A stretch of 64,000 bases of DNA from Neorhizobium lilium. GTDB taxonomy: Bacteria; Pseudomonadota; Alphaproteobacteria; Rhizobiales; Rhizobiaceae. The notes beneath the pieces are model-generated. The model made no database searches. It saw nothing but the letters and a program-made list of their open reading frames with translations, and was not told where the DNA came from. The position numbers and the translations under genes were made by a program. The first letter of the stretch is position 1. The number at the start of each line of letters is the position of its first letter. Below, piece after piece: positions 19,457 through 28,263 of the stretch. The stretch spans positions 372,001-436,000 of the forward strand of contig NZ_SBIP01000003.1 in the NCBI RefSeq assembly GCF_004053875.1. Direction: 5' to 3'.

Positions 19457-19538
19457 AGGGGGTTCCTCGCGCTCGGGCAGATGATGAGCGGGAACCTATT
19501 CGCTTTCTTGTTCAAATCAAGCGCGTCCTGATGAAGCT

Positions 19539-20783
19539 TTACTGACCCGCAGCCGTGGTCACCGTGTTTCCGACAGCCGTGCCCAGCCTTTGCACCTGCT
19601 CGCCGTAGCTTCGCCGAGTTGCGGGATCGAAGACCGAAATTGGCGTGCTGACGGCAACACTTGCCACGCCGCCGACGGTTTGCGCCGTTCCCAAGGCGAC
19701 GGCGCCGAGGCGATCACCCAGCCCCACTTCGGAATCGGTTACAGTCTGGCCGGCGATGAGCCGGTTGCCGATCAGCTTCACGACCTCGGGGCTTTCCGCG
19801 AATTTCCCGTGGTTCAACTGGTCGCCCGTCTTCAGCGCCGTCAGGTCGAGCACGACGATCCCGGCCTTTTCGAACTCCGTGCGATAAGGCTCCATGGTTG
19901 GATCGACCTGGCCCAGCCGGTCGATGTTTCCCGAAATCCGCCGCGATAGGCTGAGCGCCCGGTCGTCGCGGGAAACGAACAGAGTGAAACGCGGATGCTG
20001 CGGCCCAAGCGCGCTGAACTGGTTGGCGAACACGTCCACGTCGAGGTCCGGCGAGGCGAGAATAACGTTCTGTATCTTCGGCGCCACGCGGCCGTCGCGG
20101 ATCGCCATCTGCCGCAGGGCCTCCACCGTCAGCCATGATCCCATGGAATGCGCCATGATCGTGACTTCGCCGACCTTTGGGTCCTTTGCCAGACGGCGCA
20201 GCATGTCCTCCAGCGCATCGCGGGAGTAGTTGGTGCTCTCCCGGTCGTAGTTGTAGGCGAAGATGCTTCCGCGAGATGGCCAGGTGAACAGGACCGGCGC
20301 GACATCCGCCTTGGAGTCGTGGACGATTTGCGCAAAGCGATAGACGGCGTCCTCATAGCGGTTGTTGAAGCCGTGCACGAAAACCAGCACGCGGCGGCTT
20401 TTCGTCAGGTTTTGGCCGAGCCAGCCATGCGCCGACTGCGGCGTCAGTGGTGTGACGGAAATCGTGGCGAATTCCTTGGCCGGGTCTGCCGGAAGCCTTG
20501 ACGGCCATTGCACCTGGCCGATCTTGCGCTTGGCATCCGGTGGAATCGAGATGGAAATCTCCGTGACCTGTGCACCCTTGCCACGCTCGCCGGAAAAGAG
20601 CACACCGGGTGTCTCGGCCGGCCGGCGTGTCGTCGCCACAAGGACATCGACCTTGGACGTATTGGCGGTCCTCACCTGCTGCGGAATGAGTACGCCCTCT
20701 GGACGCCCCGCGCAGGCGGAGAGCACGGCAAGGCAAAGAGCAAATATGCTCGCCCGCGTCGTGAAGCCCTGAACTCTCGCCAC
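19539..20783 (-). CDS. Alpha/beta-hydrolase lipoprotein (DUF900)
   Basis: A 414-residue protein with a lipoprotein signal peptide whose lipobox is LSAC (Cys24), so it is probably anchored in a membrane facing the periplasm. The hydrolase core has the nucleophile elbow AHSMG and FVHGFNNRYEDA, typical of DUF900 esterase-like proteins. The C-terminal region of about 80 residues has no recognisable fold. The start is GTG 20783. The substrate is unknown. It lies upstream of pgi on the same strand but 80 bp away. Confidence 0.85.
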   Translation of the reverse strand: MARVQGFTTRASIFALCLAVLSACAGRPEGVLIPQQVRTANTSKVDVLVATTRRPAETPGVLFSGERGKGAQVTEISISIPPDAKRKIGQVQWPSRLPADPAKEFATISVTPLTPQSAHGWLGQNLTKSRRVLVFVHGFNNRYEDAVYRFAQIVHDSKADVAPVLFTWPSRGSIFAYNYDRESTNYSRDALEDMLRRLAKDPKVGEVTIMAHSMGSWLTVEALRQMAIRDGRVAPKIQNVILASPDLDVDVFANQFSALGPQHPRFTLFVSRDDRALSLSRRISGNIDRLGQVDPTMEPYRTEFEKAGIVVLDLTALKTGDQLNHGKFAESPEVVKLIGNRLIAGQTVTDSEVGLGDRLGAVALGTAQTVGGVASVAVSTPISVFDPATRRSYGEQVQRLGTAVGNTVTTAAGQ

Positions 20784-20928
20784 GTCGTTTCCGCTCGCTT
20801 CCGGTTTCCAGAGACATTGGCTATGGCAGCGACCGGCGCTCGTCCAGCACTATGCCTGGATTAGCGCCTCCCCGCACACCATTGGTGCCGGCCTGTCGCC
20901 TCCATGCAACGTTGTGGCAATCCAGATT

Positions 20929-22626
20929 TCAGCCGCGCAACTCCCGCCGCAGGATCTTGCCGACGTTGGATTTCGGCAGCTGGTCGCGAAATTCGATGAA
21001 GCGTGGCCGCTTGTAATTCGTGAGCCCGACAGCGCAATGCGTCCTTAGTTCCGCCTCCGTAAGAGTAGGGTCCTTGCGTACGACGAAGAGCTTTACAGCT
21101 TCGCCAGAGTGCTCGTCGGGCACGCCGACCGCCGCACATTCCAGCACGCCGGGATGCGTGGCCGCCACTTCCTCCACCTCGTTCGGATAAACGTTGAAGC
21201 CCGACACCAGGATCATGTCCTTCTTGCGGTCCACGATCTTGATATAGCCTTGCCGGTCCATGTAGCCGATATCGCCGGTACGGAAGAAGCCATCGGCTGT
21301 CATCGCACGGGCAGTATCGTCCGGCCTGTTCCAGTAGCCCGCCATCACCTGCGGGCCGCGAATGCAGATTTCGCCGACATTGCCGATCTCGATCTCCAGT
21401 CCCTCGTCGTCGCGCATCGAGACCTCCGTGGAGGAAACCGGCAAACCGATCATGCCGCTGAACTCGGTCGCGTCCAGACGATTGGCCGTCGCGACTGGTG
21501 ACGTCTCGGACAGGCCGTAGCCTTCGGTAATCGGGCAGCCGGTCATCGCGTGCCAGCGCTCTGCAACAGACCGCTGCACGGACATGCCGCCGCCGAAAAC
21601 GAGAATCAGGGAGGAGAAGTCGAGCTTTTGAAATCCCGGATTGTTCATCAGCGCGTTGAACAGCGTGTTGAGGCCCGGAAACACATGAATCCGGTATTTC
21701 TCAAGTTCTTTCACAAAAGCCGGGATATCGCGTGGATTGGCGATCAGGATGTTGTGGCTGCCGGTTGCTATACCCATCAGCGAGTTCACCGTCAGCGCGA
21801 AGATATGGTAGAGCGGCAGCGCGCAAAGGAATTGCAGCTGATCCGGCTTCGGCTTGAAAAGGAAGGCCGTCTCCAGCCAGATGGCCATCTGTTCCTTGTT
21901 GGACAGGAGGTTCTTGTGCGTCAGGACGGCGCCCTTGGAAACGCCCGTCGTACCGCCCGTATATTGCAGAAACGCCACGTCGTCCGGGGCCACTTCCACG
22001 GGTTGCAGCGTTTGCCGCGCACCTTCGGACAGAGCCTGCCGGAAGCTCTTCGCACCCGGCAGCGACCAGGCAGGGACCAGCTTCTTCACCCGGCGGACGA
22101 CGAGATTGACCACATGGCCCTTGAGGCCCAGCATGTCGCCCATGGTGGCGACGATCACGTGCCGGATCGCCGTATGGGAAACCGCCTGCTCAACTGTATG
22201 GGCAAAATTCTCGAGCACGAAGATGGCCGTTGCGCCGGCATCCTTCAACTGATGCTCCAGCTCCCGGGGTGTGTAGAGCGGGTTGACGTTCACCACCACC
22301 ATGCCGGCCCGCAGGATGCCGTAGACGATGACCGGGTTCTGAAGGATATTGGGAAGCATGACGGCGACGCGGTCGCCTTTCTTTAGCCCCTGCGCCTGCA
22401 GCCATGAGCCGATCTTGCGGCTTCCCTCCTCCATCTGCCTGAAAGTGAGAGCCTTGCCCATGCTCGAAAAGGCAGGGCGGTCGGCAAAGCGGCTGCAGCT
22501 TTCCTCGAAAAGTTCGCCCAGCGAGCGGTGGGCGAGCGGCGGGATATATTCCGGAACAGTCGGGGGATAGGAGGCGAGCCAGATCTTGCCCGCAGTCGAT
22601 CCGGTCTGCGCGATCATTTCGTTCAT
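20929..22626 (-). CDS. fadD: Long-chain fatty acid-CoA ligase
   Basis: A 565-residue AMP-forming acyl-CoA synthetase that activates fatty acids for beta-oxidation. The AMP-binding motif YTGGTTGVSKGAV, the acyl-CoA signature GYGLSETSP, the YIKIVDRKKDMI hinge and the C-terminal catalytic Lys in PKSNVGKILRRELR are present. ATG 22626 is fixed by a near-perfect AGGAGGT 4-5 nt upstream; longer in-frame forms lack this. About 130 bp upstream there is a palindromic TTGACG-TAAA-CGTCAA operator. FadD is the best match, but substrate chain length is inferred. Confidence 0.9.
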   Translation of the reverse strand: MNEMIAQTGSTAGKIWLASYPPTVPEYIPPLAHRSLGELFEESCSRFADRPAFSSMGKALTFRQMEEGSRKIGSWLQAQGLKKGDRVAVMLPNILQNPVIVYGILRAGMVVVNVNPLYTPRELEHQLKDAGATAIFVLENFAHTVEQAVSHTAIRHVIVATMGDMLGLKGHVVNLVVRRVKKLVPAWSLPGAKSFRQALSEGARQTLQPVEVAPDDVAFLQYTGGTTGVSKGAVLTHKNLLSNKEQMAIWLETAFLFKPKPDQLQFLCALPLYHIFALTVNSLMGIATGSHNILIANPRDIPAFVKELEKYRIHVFPGLNTLFNALMNNPGFQKLDFSSLILVFGGGMSVQRSVAERWHAMTGCPITEGYGLSETSPVATANRLDATEFSGMIGLPVSSTEVSMRDDEGLEIEIGNVGEICIRGPQVMAGYWNRPDDTARAMTADGFFRTGDIGYMDRQGYIKIVDRKKDMILVSGFNVYPNEVEEVAATHPGVLECAAVGVPDEHSGEAVKLFVVRKDPTLTEAELRTHCAVGLTNYKRPRFIEFRDQLPKSNVGKILRRELRG

Positions 22627-22753
22627 CAGAACCTCCTCCGTTCCGTCTCCCGCAGTGCCTTTTTGAGGCGAGGTCCTCCACCTGTCCACGGGATGAGATT
22701 ATGCCATGCCCCCGGCTCTCCAGCCAGGATATTGTTCCCAAGCTACAATAACC

Positions 22754-22769
22754 TTGACGTAAACGTCAA
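22754..22769. promoter_or_regulatory. Palindromic operator upstream of fadD
   Basis: TTGACG and CGTCAA flank TAAA, a 6+4+6 palindrome. It lies between the divergent fadD and PRC-barrel genes. It resembles ACGT-centred operators of MerR-type (LiuR-like) or TetR-type regulators of acyl-CoA catabolism in proteobacteria. Which regulator binds it is not known. Confidence 0.5.
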
Positions 22770-22866
22770 TCTCCCGACTGATGCAACAGGTGCCGGTTGA
22801 GGGAACCATCGTTTCAGGCTTCGCGTTGAACAGTCGTGACAATCCACAACAACAAGGAGGTGCGTC

Positions 22867-23259
22867 ATGTTGCATCAGGAACCGAAAGCCGGCCAGGACC
22901 CTTACGTCAAGGACACACCGTCGCTGATTGCCAGCGACAAGGTTGAAGGCACCGCCGTTTATGGAGCAGATGGCAAGCGCATCGGCTCAGTTGCGCGCGT
23001 CCTTTTGGAAAAGCGTGGCGGCCGTGTTGCCTATGCGGTGCTGAGTTTTGGCGGCTTCCTCGGGATTGGCGACGACTATTACCCGCTTCCCTGGGAAAAG
23101 CTGCGCTACGACGAACAGCTCGACGGATACCGTATCGACCTCACCAAGGACCAGATCATCGGTGCACCGCGTTATAACGATCTCGACGACGAGACCTGGT
23201 ATCGTGCGAACGACCGGACGATCTACGATTATTACGGCGTTCCGCCCTACTGGATGTAA
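22867..23259 (+). CDS. PRC-barrel domain protein
   Basis: A 130-residue soluble protein with a PRC-barrel domain in its first 90 residues (GTAVYGADGKRIGSVARVLL, VAYAVLSFGGFLGIGDDYYP). PRC-barrels bind RNA or proteins in ribosome maturation and photosynthetic complexes; stand-alone versions are common in rhizobia and often stress-induced. AAGGAGG lies 7 nt before ATG 22867, a very strong ribosome site. No specific function can be given. Confidence 0.88.
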   Translation: MLHQEPKAGQDPYVKDTPSLIASDKVEGTAVYGADGKRIGSVARVLLEKRGGRVAYAVLSFGGFLGIGDDYYPLPWEKLRYDEQLDGYRIDLTKDQIIGAPRYNDLDDETWYRANDRTIYDYYGVPPYWM

Positions 23260-23280
23260 TATCCTACAGCAGGTCGTTAT

Positions 23281-23309
23281 AGGGGCTCCGCCAACGCGGG
23301 GCCCCTTTT
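23281..23309 (+). terminator. Intrinsic terminator of the PRC-barrel gene
   Basis: A 10-bp stem (GGGGCTCCGC at 23281-23290, GCGGGGCCCC at 23295-23304, one wobble) with a CAAC loop is followed by TTTTT. Confidence 0.9.
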
Positions 23310-23359
23310 TGTTTATTTAAACCTGTCATGCCATGGTTTGCCGAACGGAGGCGGGGCAC

Positions 23360-24472
23360 ATGGCGGACAAGACGCAGGCGGGTATCGTCCGCAATGTCGA
23401 GGCAGGCGACATCAATGCTGTGGCGCGCCTCTTCCAGGCGACGTTCCGAGGCTCCAATAGATCCTCAGCTGATTTGTCGGCTTATCTGCGCGATGTGTTC
23501 CTTTCCCACCCCTGGGCGGACCCCGATATCATGTCGAAGGTTTTCGTCGGTCCGGGCGACCGTATCTCGGGTTTTGTGGGCGTCTTTCCAACTCGGCTGG
23601 AACTGGACGGGCGGCCATTGCGCGGCGCTCTTGCTGGCTCCCTGGTCGTGGAGGACCCAAAGGCAAATCCGCTGGCGGGCGCCCGCCTGCTTCGGTCTTT
23701 CCTCGCGGGTCCGCAGGATATCTCGCTGACCGAAACGGCCAATTCCACCGCCCTCGGCATGTGGCAGAAGGCGGGCTACGCGCTAGAGCCCGGCTACAGC
23801 ATGAACTGGCTGCGCATCCTGCGCCCCGTCTCGGCCGCGGTGGAAGTGTTGGCCAGGCGGCGGGCCCCCGCGACCCTTCTGCGCCCTTTTGGGCGTATCG
23901 CCGACCGCGGTGCTGCCCTTGTTCGCGCGACGCCCTTCCGCCCGGCGGAGCGTAAGGTCTCGAAAATCACCTTCCGCGATGTCAGCCGTGAGGAATTCGG
24001 CAAGGCGCTGTTGGCGCTTGTCTCGAATTACCTTCTTCGGCCACGCTGGGATGACGGTTCATTGTCATGGTTTCTGGCGCAGGCGGAACACAAGCGGAGT
24101 TTCGGTTATCCGGAATGGCGGGTTGGATTTGCCCCGGACGGACGGCCCGTGGCGGCCTATGTCTATTTCGCCCGTCCCGGCGAGATCGGCTGGCTGCTGC
24201 AGGCGCTGTCGGTGCCAAATGCGATTGTGCAGATGACCGACGATCTGTTTGCTCATGCTTATGAGATCGGATGTTCCGGCATTCGCGGCGCCGCACATCC
24301 TTGGCTGATCCCGGCGCTGATGAGCCGCAAGACGATTTTCTACGGCCGCTCCTTTTATGTCGCGCATGCACGCGAGGAGAGCCTGATGGAGCCGATCAAG
24401 TCCGGTCAGGCGCTGATCAGCGGACTTGCAGGCGAAAGCTGGACGCGCCTCATGGGCGATCGGTTCGACTGA
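23360..24472 (+). CDS. GNAT-family acyltransferase-like protein
   Basis: A 370-residue protein whose N-terminal half has a GNAT fold pattern (IVRNVEAGDINAVARLFQ, ISGFVGVFPTRLELDGR, LTETANSTALGMWQKAGY). The C-terminal half continues with a second, weaker GNAT-like region (RPVAAYVYFARPGEIGWLLQ). ATG 23360 has GGAGG 8 nt upstream. Its 3' end overlaps the convergent NAD-synthase-like gene by 23 bp. The neighbouring ACP and AMP-ligase suggest that it could move an acyl group from ACP to an amine, but this is inference. Confidence 0.75.
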   Translation: MADKTQAGIVRNVEAGDINAVARLFQATFRGSNRSSADLSAYLRDVFLSHPWADPDIMSKVFVGPGDRISGFVGVFPTRLELDGRPLRGALAGSLVVEDPKANPLAGARLLRSFLAGPQDISLTETANSTALGMWQKAGYALEPGYSMNWLRILRPVSAAVEVLARRRAPATLLRPFGRIADRGAALVRATPFRPAERKVSKITFRDVSREEFGKALLALVSNYLLRPRWDDGSLSWFLAQAEHKRSFGYPEWRVGFAPDGRPVAAYVYFARPGEIGWLLQALSVPNAIVQMTDDLFAHAYEIGCSGIRGAAHPWLIPALMSRKTIFYGRSFYVAHAREESLMEPIKSGQALISGLAGESWTRLMGDRFD

Positions 24473-25475
24473 GATCTCTCAAGCTAAGCATCGTCACCGG
24501 CGCAGCATGCAGATAGTCCGCTACCTTGCGTTTGGCGGCGATATTGCGCCAGACCGCGTCCACCTGATCTGGCGTCAGATCGACGGCTTCCGCAACCGCC
24601 TCGCGCGCAATGCCGTTTTCCAGGCCATAGAGGCACAGGTCCATGCGATCATAGGGCAGGGAGAAGTAATATTCGTCCTGGCCCTGGGGCAACGACCAGG
24701 TATCCGTGGTCGGCGGGCGGCGCTGGATGGCGTCCGGCACGCCTAGCGCTTCCGCGAGTTGGTAGACTTGGCTCTTGTAGAGATGCGCAATCGGCTTGAA
24801 GTCGGCGGCACCGTCACCGTTCTTGACGAAGAAACCCTGGTCGTATTCCAGCCGGTTGGGTGTGCCGGCGACCGCAAAGTTCAGCCTGTCGGCATGGTAG
24901 TATTCGATCTGCTTGCGGGTGCGCTGCTTCATGTTCGCGGCGGCGATCATGCCGAGATAGACGTCGAGCGGCATGCGATGGCGGGTCTGCTCCCCTTGCG
25001 GATTGGCAACGACCAGCCAGGAGATATTGTAGCCGCGACCCGTCAGGGCATCTTCCAGCACCACCTTGCAGCCCCAGCCTTCGCCGAACTCCGGCACCAC
25101 CTGGCGGATGAAGCCGTCGCGGCGCGCATAGCAGCCGGCAGCGGCAAGGGCCGGACCTATGTCCTCCAGCACGGTTTCGATGCCAACGGCATCCGCGAGC
25201 GCCCGCCCGAGTTCCAGGCTCTCCGGATCGGAGTCATGTTCGGGCATGAAAATGCCCGTTACCTTGGCAGGACCGAGCGCGAGCGCGCAAAGGGCAGCCG
25301 TGACGCTGGAATCGATGCCGCCCGAAAGCCCCAGCACCGCGCCGCGCCTGCGCAGGTCCTTCAGCACCGTCTCGCGGATCCAGCCGCAGATGCGCTCGAT
25401 CTCGGCTCCGGCATCCAGCTTCAGCGTCTCGGCCGAAAAGCGCGTGCCAGAGGCTCCGGCAGGGCTCGTTGTCAT
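24450..25475 (-). CDS. nadE: NAD synthase-like ATP pyrophosphatase
   Basis: A 341-residue protein of the NAD synthase family without a glutaminase domain, so it would use ammonia. The PP-loop SGGIDSS (residues 51-57) and the NaAD-binding block (YYHADRLNFAVAGTPNRLEYDQG, NGDGAADFKPIAHLYK) are intact. Its start codon overlaps the ligase stop (ATGA), so it is translationally coupled to an AMP-ligase and an ACP. Such a setting is unusual for housekeeping NAD synthesis. It may amidate a different adenylated carboxylate, although the family-level match to NadE is strong. Confidence 0.8.
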   Translation of the reverse strand: MTTSPAGASGTRFSAETLKLDAGAEIERICGWIRETVLKDLRRRGAVLGLSGGIDSSVTAALCALALGPAKVTGIFMPEHDSDPESLELGRALADAVGIETVLEDIGPALAAAGCYARRDGFIRQVVPEFGEGWGCKVVLEDALTGRGYNISWLVVANPQGEQTRHRMPLDVYLGMIAAANMKQRTRKQIEYYHADRLNFAVAGTPNRLEYDQGFFVKNGDGAADFKPIAHLYKSQVYQLAEALGVPDAIQRRPPTTDTWSLPQGQDEYYFSLPYDRMDLCLYGLENGIAREAVAEAVDLTPDQVDAVWRNIAAKRKVADYLHAAPVTMLSLRDLSRTDRP

Positions 25476-27022
25476 GCGGCGTTTCCTTTGTTCGACGGAT
25501 TATCTTGCTCCGCACCCAGGCGGATCTTGCCGGTCGTCGTGCGCGGCAGCGCCGCGCGGAACTCGACGCTTTTCGGCACCATATAATCTTCAAGCAGGCC
25601 TGCGCAGTGGCGAATGACGTCGCGCTCGCCAAGCTCTACCCCTTCCGCAAGCACCACATAAGCGCGCACGACCTGCCCGAAAATCGGATCGTCGATACCG
25701 GCAACGGCTGCCTCGCGGATGCTCGGCAGCGCGTAGAGCGCGGCTTCCACCTCCTGCGGGCTCACCTTTTCGCCGCGGGTCTTGATGATGTCGTCACGCC
25801 GGCTGACGAAATAGAGAAAGCAGTCCTCATCCATGCGGAAGAGATCTCCCGTTTGAAGTCGGCGGCCGGCGGCGGCGGGCGAAAGCGCCTGCGCCGAGTT
25901 GAGCGGATCCCGCCAATAGCCCTGCATCACATGCGGCCCTTCGACCACGAGTTCGCCGATAATGCCTGGCAAAACGGGGCTCCCATCCTCATCCACCACG
26001 AAGGCCTGCGTTCCGGGGATGGCCTTTCCGACCGAAGCCGGGCGCAGATGCGCCTCCTCCGGGGCGAGGTAAGTGGATCGCAGACATTCCGTCTGCCCGT
26101 ACATCAGGTAGAGGCGGGTATCCGGAAAAAGATACCGAAGCTGCTGGCCGATAGCCGGCGGCATGGCGGCGGCCGCACTGGTAATGTAGCGCAGATGAGG
26201 CAGGAAACCGGGCGTCAGATCTTTCATCCCGGTTATCAAGGCTGCCATCGGGGGCACCAGCGGAAAGCCGGTAGCCTTCACCTCCGCCAGCCGCTCCAGG
26301 ATCTTGCGCGGGAAGGCGAAGCTTTTTTCCAGAACCAGCGTTCCGCCGGTCATGGCCATGGTCACCATCTGCGTTATGCCATAGCCGAAGGAGAGCGGTA
26401 GCACGCTGAGAACCGTGTCCTCCGTCGTATTGCCGAGATAGGTGACGATCGCTTCGCAAGCCGCAAGGACATTGCCGTGGGAAAGCATTACCCCCTTCGG
26501 CCGGCCGGTGGAGCCGGACGTGTGGATGATGAGCGCCAAAGCATCCGGGTCAGCGAAAATAGGGAGGGCGGTGAGCCCGTTAGTCGCTATAGCCTGCTCG
26601 AAGCTCAGGGCCTCGCCTAGATCCGCATATCCTGCCTGAGCAATCATCAGGCGGGGCCTGACGGGTGTCGTGCCGATGGCGGCTTCCACCGTTCCGCGCA
26701 GGCGGTTTTGCGCGATGATTGCCGCAGCCCCGGTGCTCTCCAGGATGGCAGCCAGCTTTTCCGCCTTGATCGTCGGATGCAGCGGGCAGGGCACTGCGCC
26801 GGCCTTCCAGGCGCCGAAGAAGCCGAGAACGGCGTCGCAGCCATTGTCGAGCAGCATCAGGATCCGGTCGCCCGGATTTATTCCGAGCGAGAGCAGGGTT
26901 GCGGCAAGACGGTCCGAACCGGCATCCAGTTCGGCATAGGTGAGGCGGCCTTCGCCGGACACGACGGCGTCCTTCGGCCCGAAGGCCTTGGCAGTCTTCC
27001 AGAGCCGCGTCTCCAGCCGCAT
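25472..27022 (-). CDS. AMP-dependent acyl-CoA/acyl-ACP ligase
   Basis: A 516-residue adenylate-forming ligase. Motif A3 (IIHTSGSTGRPKGVML), the A5 region (YLMYGQTECLRST), the A7/A8 hinge (TGDLFRMDEDCFLYFVSRRDDIIK) and the C-terminal catalytic Lys (TTTGKIRLG) are present. It follows a free-standing acyl carrier protein by 3 bp, so it probably loads a carboxylic acid onto that ACP, as DltA does for DltC. The acid is unknown. The stop overlaps the start of the NAD-synthase-like gene by 4 bp. Confidence 0.88.
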   Translation of the reverse strand: MRLETRLWKTAKAFGPKDAVVSGEGRLTYAELDAGSDRLAATLLSLGINPGDRILMLLDNGCDAVLGFFGAWKAGAVPCPLHPTIKAEKLAAILESTGAAAIIAQNRLRGTVEAAIGTTPVRPRLMIAQAGYADLGEALSFEQAIATNGLTALPIFADPDALALIIHTSGSTGRPKGVMLSHGNVLAACEAIVTYLGNTTEDTVLSVLPLSFGYGITQMVTMAMTGGTLVLEKSFAFPRKILERLAEVKATGFPLVPPMAALITGMKDLTPGFLPHLRYITSAAAAMPPAIGQQLRYLFPDTRLYLMYGQTECLRSTYLAPEEAHLRPASVGKAIPGTQAFVVDEDGSPVLPGIIGELVVEGPHVMQGYWRDPLNSAQALSPAAAGRRLQTGDLFRMDEDCFLYFVSRRDDIIKTRGEKVSPQEVEAALYALPSIREAAVAGIDDPIFGQVVRAYVVLAEGVELGERDVIRHCAGLLEDYMVPKSVEFRAALPRTTTGKIRLGAEQDNPSNKGNAA

Positions 27023-27025
27023 GGG

Positions 27026-27277
27026 TCAGGCGGCGAGCTTGACGGACAGGTAGCGCTTCATGTTGTCGATGCTGTCCAGATTTTCCGGGACGATCTCCGC
27101 GTCGGCAACCGTGATGCCGTAGGTCTTTTCCAGAAAGGCGATCAATTCCAGCACGCCGGTCGAGTCCATCACGCCGCTGTCCAGCAGGGATTGATCGTCG
27201 CCAATATCGGCGTCGGCCCGAAAGAGGAAGTTTTCAGCGATGAATTCGCGCAAGGCGGCTGCGTATGCTTCGGCCAT
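27026..27277 (-). CDS. Free-standing acyl carrier protein
   Basis: An 83-residue acidic protein of the phosphopantetheine-binding family. The attachment Ser is Ser39 in LLDSGVMDSTGVLELI, where the usual DSL is DST. Length and helix pattern fit an ACP. ATG 27277 has AAGAGGA 4 nt upstream; the longer in-frame extension lacks support. It is the first gene of a three-gene unit with the AMP-ligase and the NAD-synthase-like protein and is clearly not the fatty-acid-synthesis AcpP. Confidence 0.88.
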   Translation of the reverse strand: MAEAYAAALREFIAENFLFRADADIGDDQSLLDSGVMDSTGVLELIAFLEKTYGITVADAEIVPENLDSIDNMKRYLSVKLAA

Positions 27278-27482
27278 GATGTCCTCTTGGAAGCAGCGTG
27301 GCGTGCGCTCCAGGGCACGCGGTCGGAGTGGGATTATGATGGCCAGTCTTGAATCTTTCGCTAACTTCACCGTCGCTTCGAGAAGCTTTCGCTGCCCTGC
27401 ATCCAATGTCCCTCTGGCGCGTTTGCTGGCTAAAGAGGGAAGAGAGCATGATCAGTAAGACCAGCACGAGGCGGGCAGGCCG

Positions 27483-28259
27483 TTGAAGATCGCCACCTTC
27501 AATGTCAACGGCATCAACGGCCGCCTTCCCCTCCTGCTCGAATGGCTGGCGGAGGCGCAGCCCGATGTGGTCTGCCTGCAGGAGTTGAAGGCGCCGCAGG
27601 ACAAGTTTCCGCGCAAGGCGATCGAGCAGGCCGGCTACGGCGCTATCTGGAGCGGTCAAAAAAGCTGGAACGGTGTTGCGATCCTGTCCCGCGGTGTCGA
27701 TCCTGTCCAGACGCGGCGCGAACTGCCGGGCGACCCCGACGATCTCCATGCCCGTTATATCGAGGCAGCCGTCCAGGGTGTCTTGATCGCCTGTCTCTAC
27801 GCACCGAACGGAAATCCGGCGCCCGGTCCGAAATTCGACTACAAGCTTGCCTGGTACGAGCGCTTCCTTGTGCACGCTCAGGCGCTGCTCGACACGGAAG
27901 CTCCGGTGATCCTCGCGGGCGACTACAACATCATGCCGACGGATCTGGATGTCTACAAACCCGAGCGGTGGCGCGACGACGCCCTGTTCCGGCCCGAAGT
28001 GCGCGAGGTCTTCCAGCGTCTTCTCGATCAGGGGTGGACGGACTCGGTCCGCTCGCTTCACCCGCAAGAGCGCGTCTACACATTCTGGGATTATTTCCGC
28101 AATGCCTGGGGCCGCGATGCCGGTTTGCGCCTCGATCACCTCCTGCTGAGTCCTTCGCTGATGCCGCGGTTGAAGCGTGCGGAGGTGGATAGGCAGGTGC
28201 GGGGCCGCGAACATGCCAGCGATCATGCGCCGACCTGGATCGAGATCGCCGATACCTGA
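27483..28259 (+). CDS. xth: Exodeoxyribonuclease III
   Basis: A 258-residue endonuclease/exonuclease/phosphatase-fold DNA repair enzyme (AP endonuclease, 3'-5' exonuclease). Catalytic blocks: FNVNGING (Asn), LQELKA (Glu), AGDYNIMPTDLDV (Asp/Asn), and RLDHLLLS and SDHAPTWIE (Asp, His). The start is TTG 27483. A 12-codon reading frame beginning at ATG 27448, with a good ribosome site, ends in a TGA that overlaps this TTG, which may couple translation. Confidence 0.95.
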   Translation: MKIATFNVNGINGRLPLLLEWLAEAQPDVVCLQELKAPQDKFPRKAIEQAGYGAIWSGQKSWNGVAILSRGVDPVQTRRELPGDPDDLHARYIEAAVQGVLIACLYAPNGNPAPGPKFDYKLAWYERFLVHAQALLDTEAPVILAGDYNIMPTDLDVYKPERWRDDALFRPEVREVFQRLLDQGWTDSVRSLHPQERVYTFWDYFRNAWGRDAGLRLDHLLLSPSLMPRLKRAEVDRQVRGREHASDHAPTWIEIADT

Positions 28260-28263
28260 GGCT

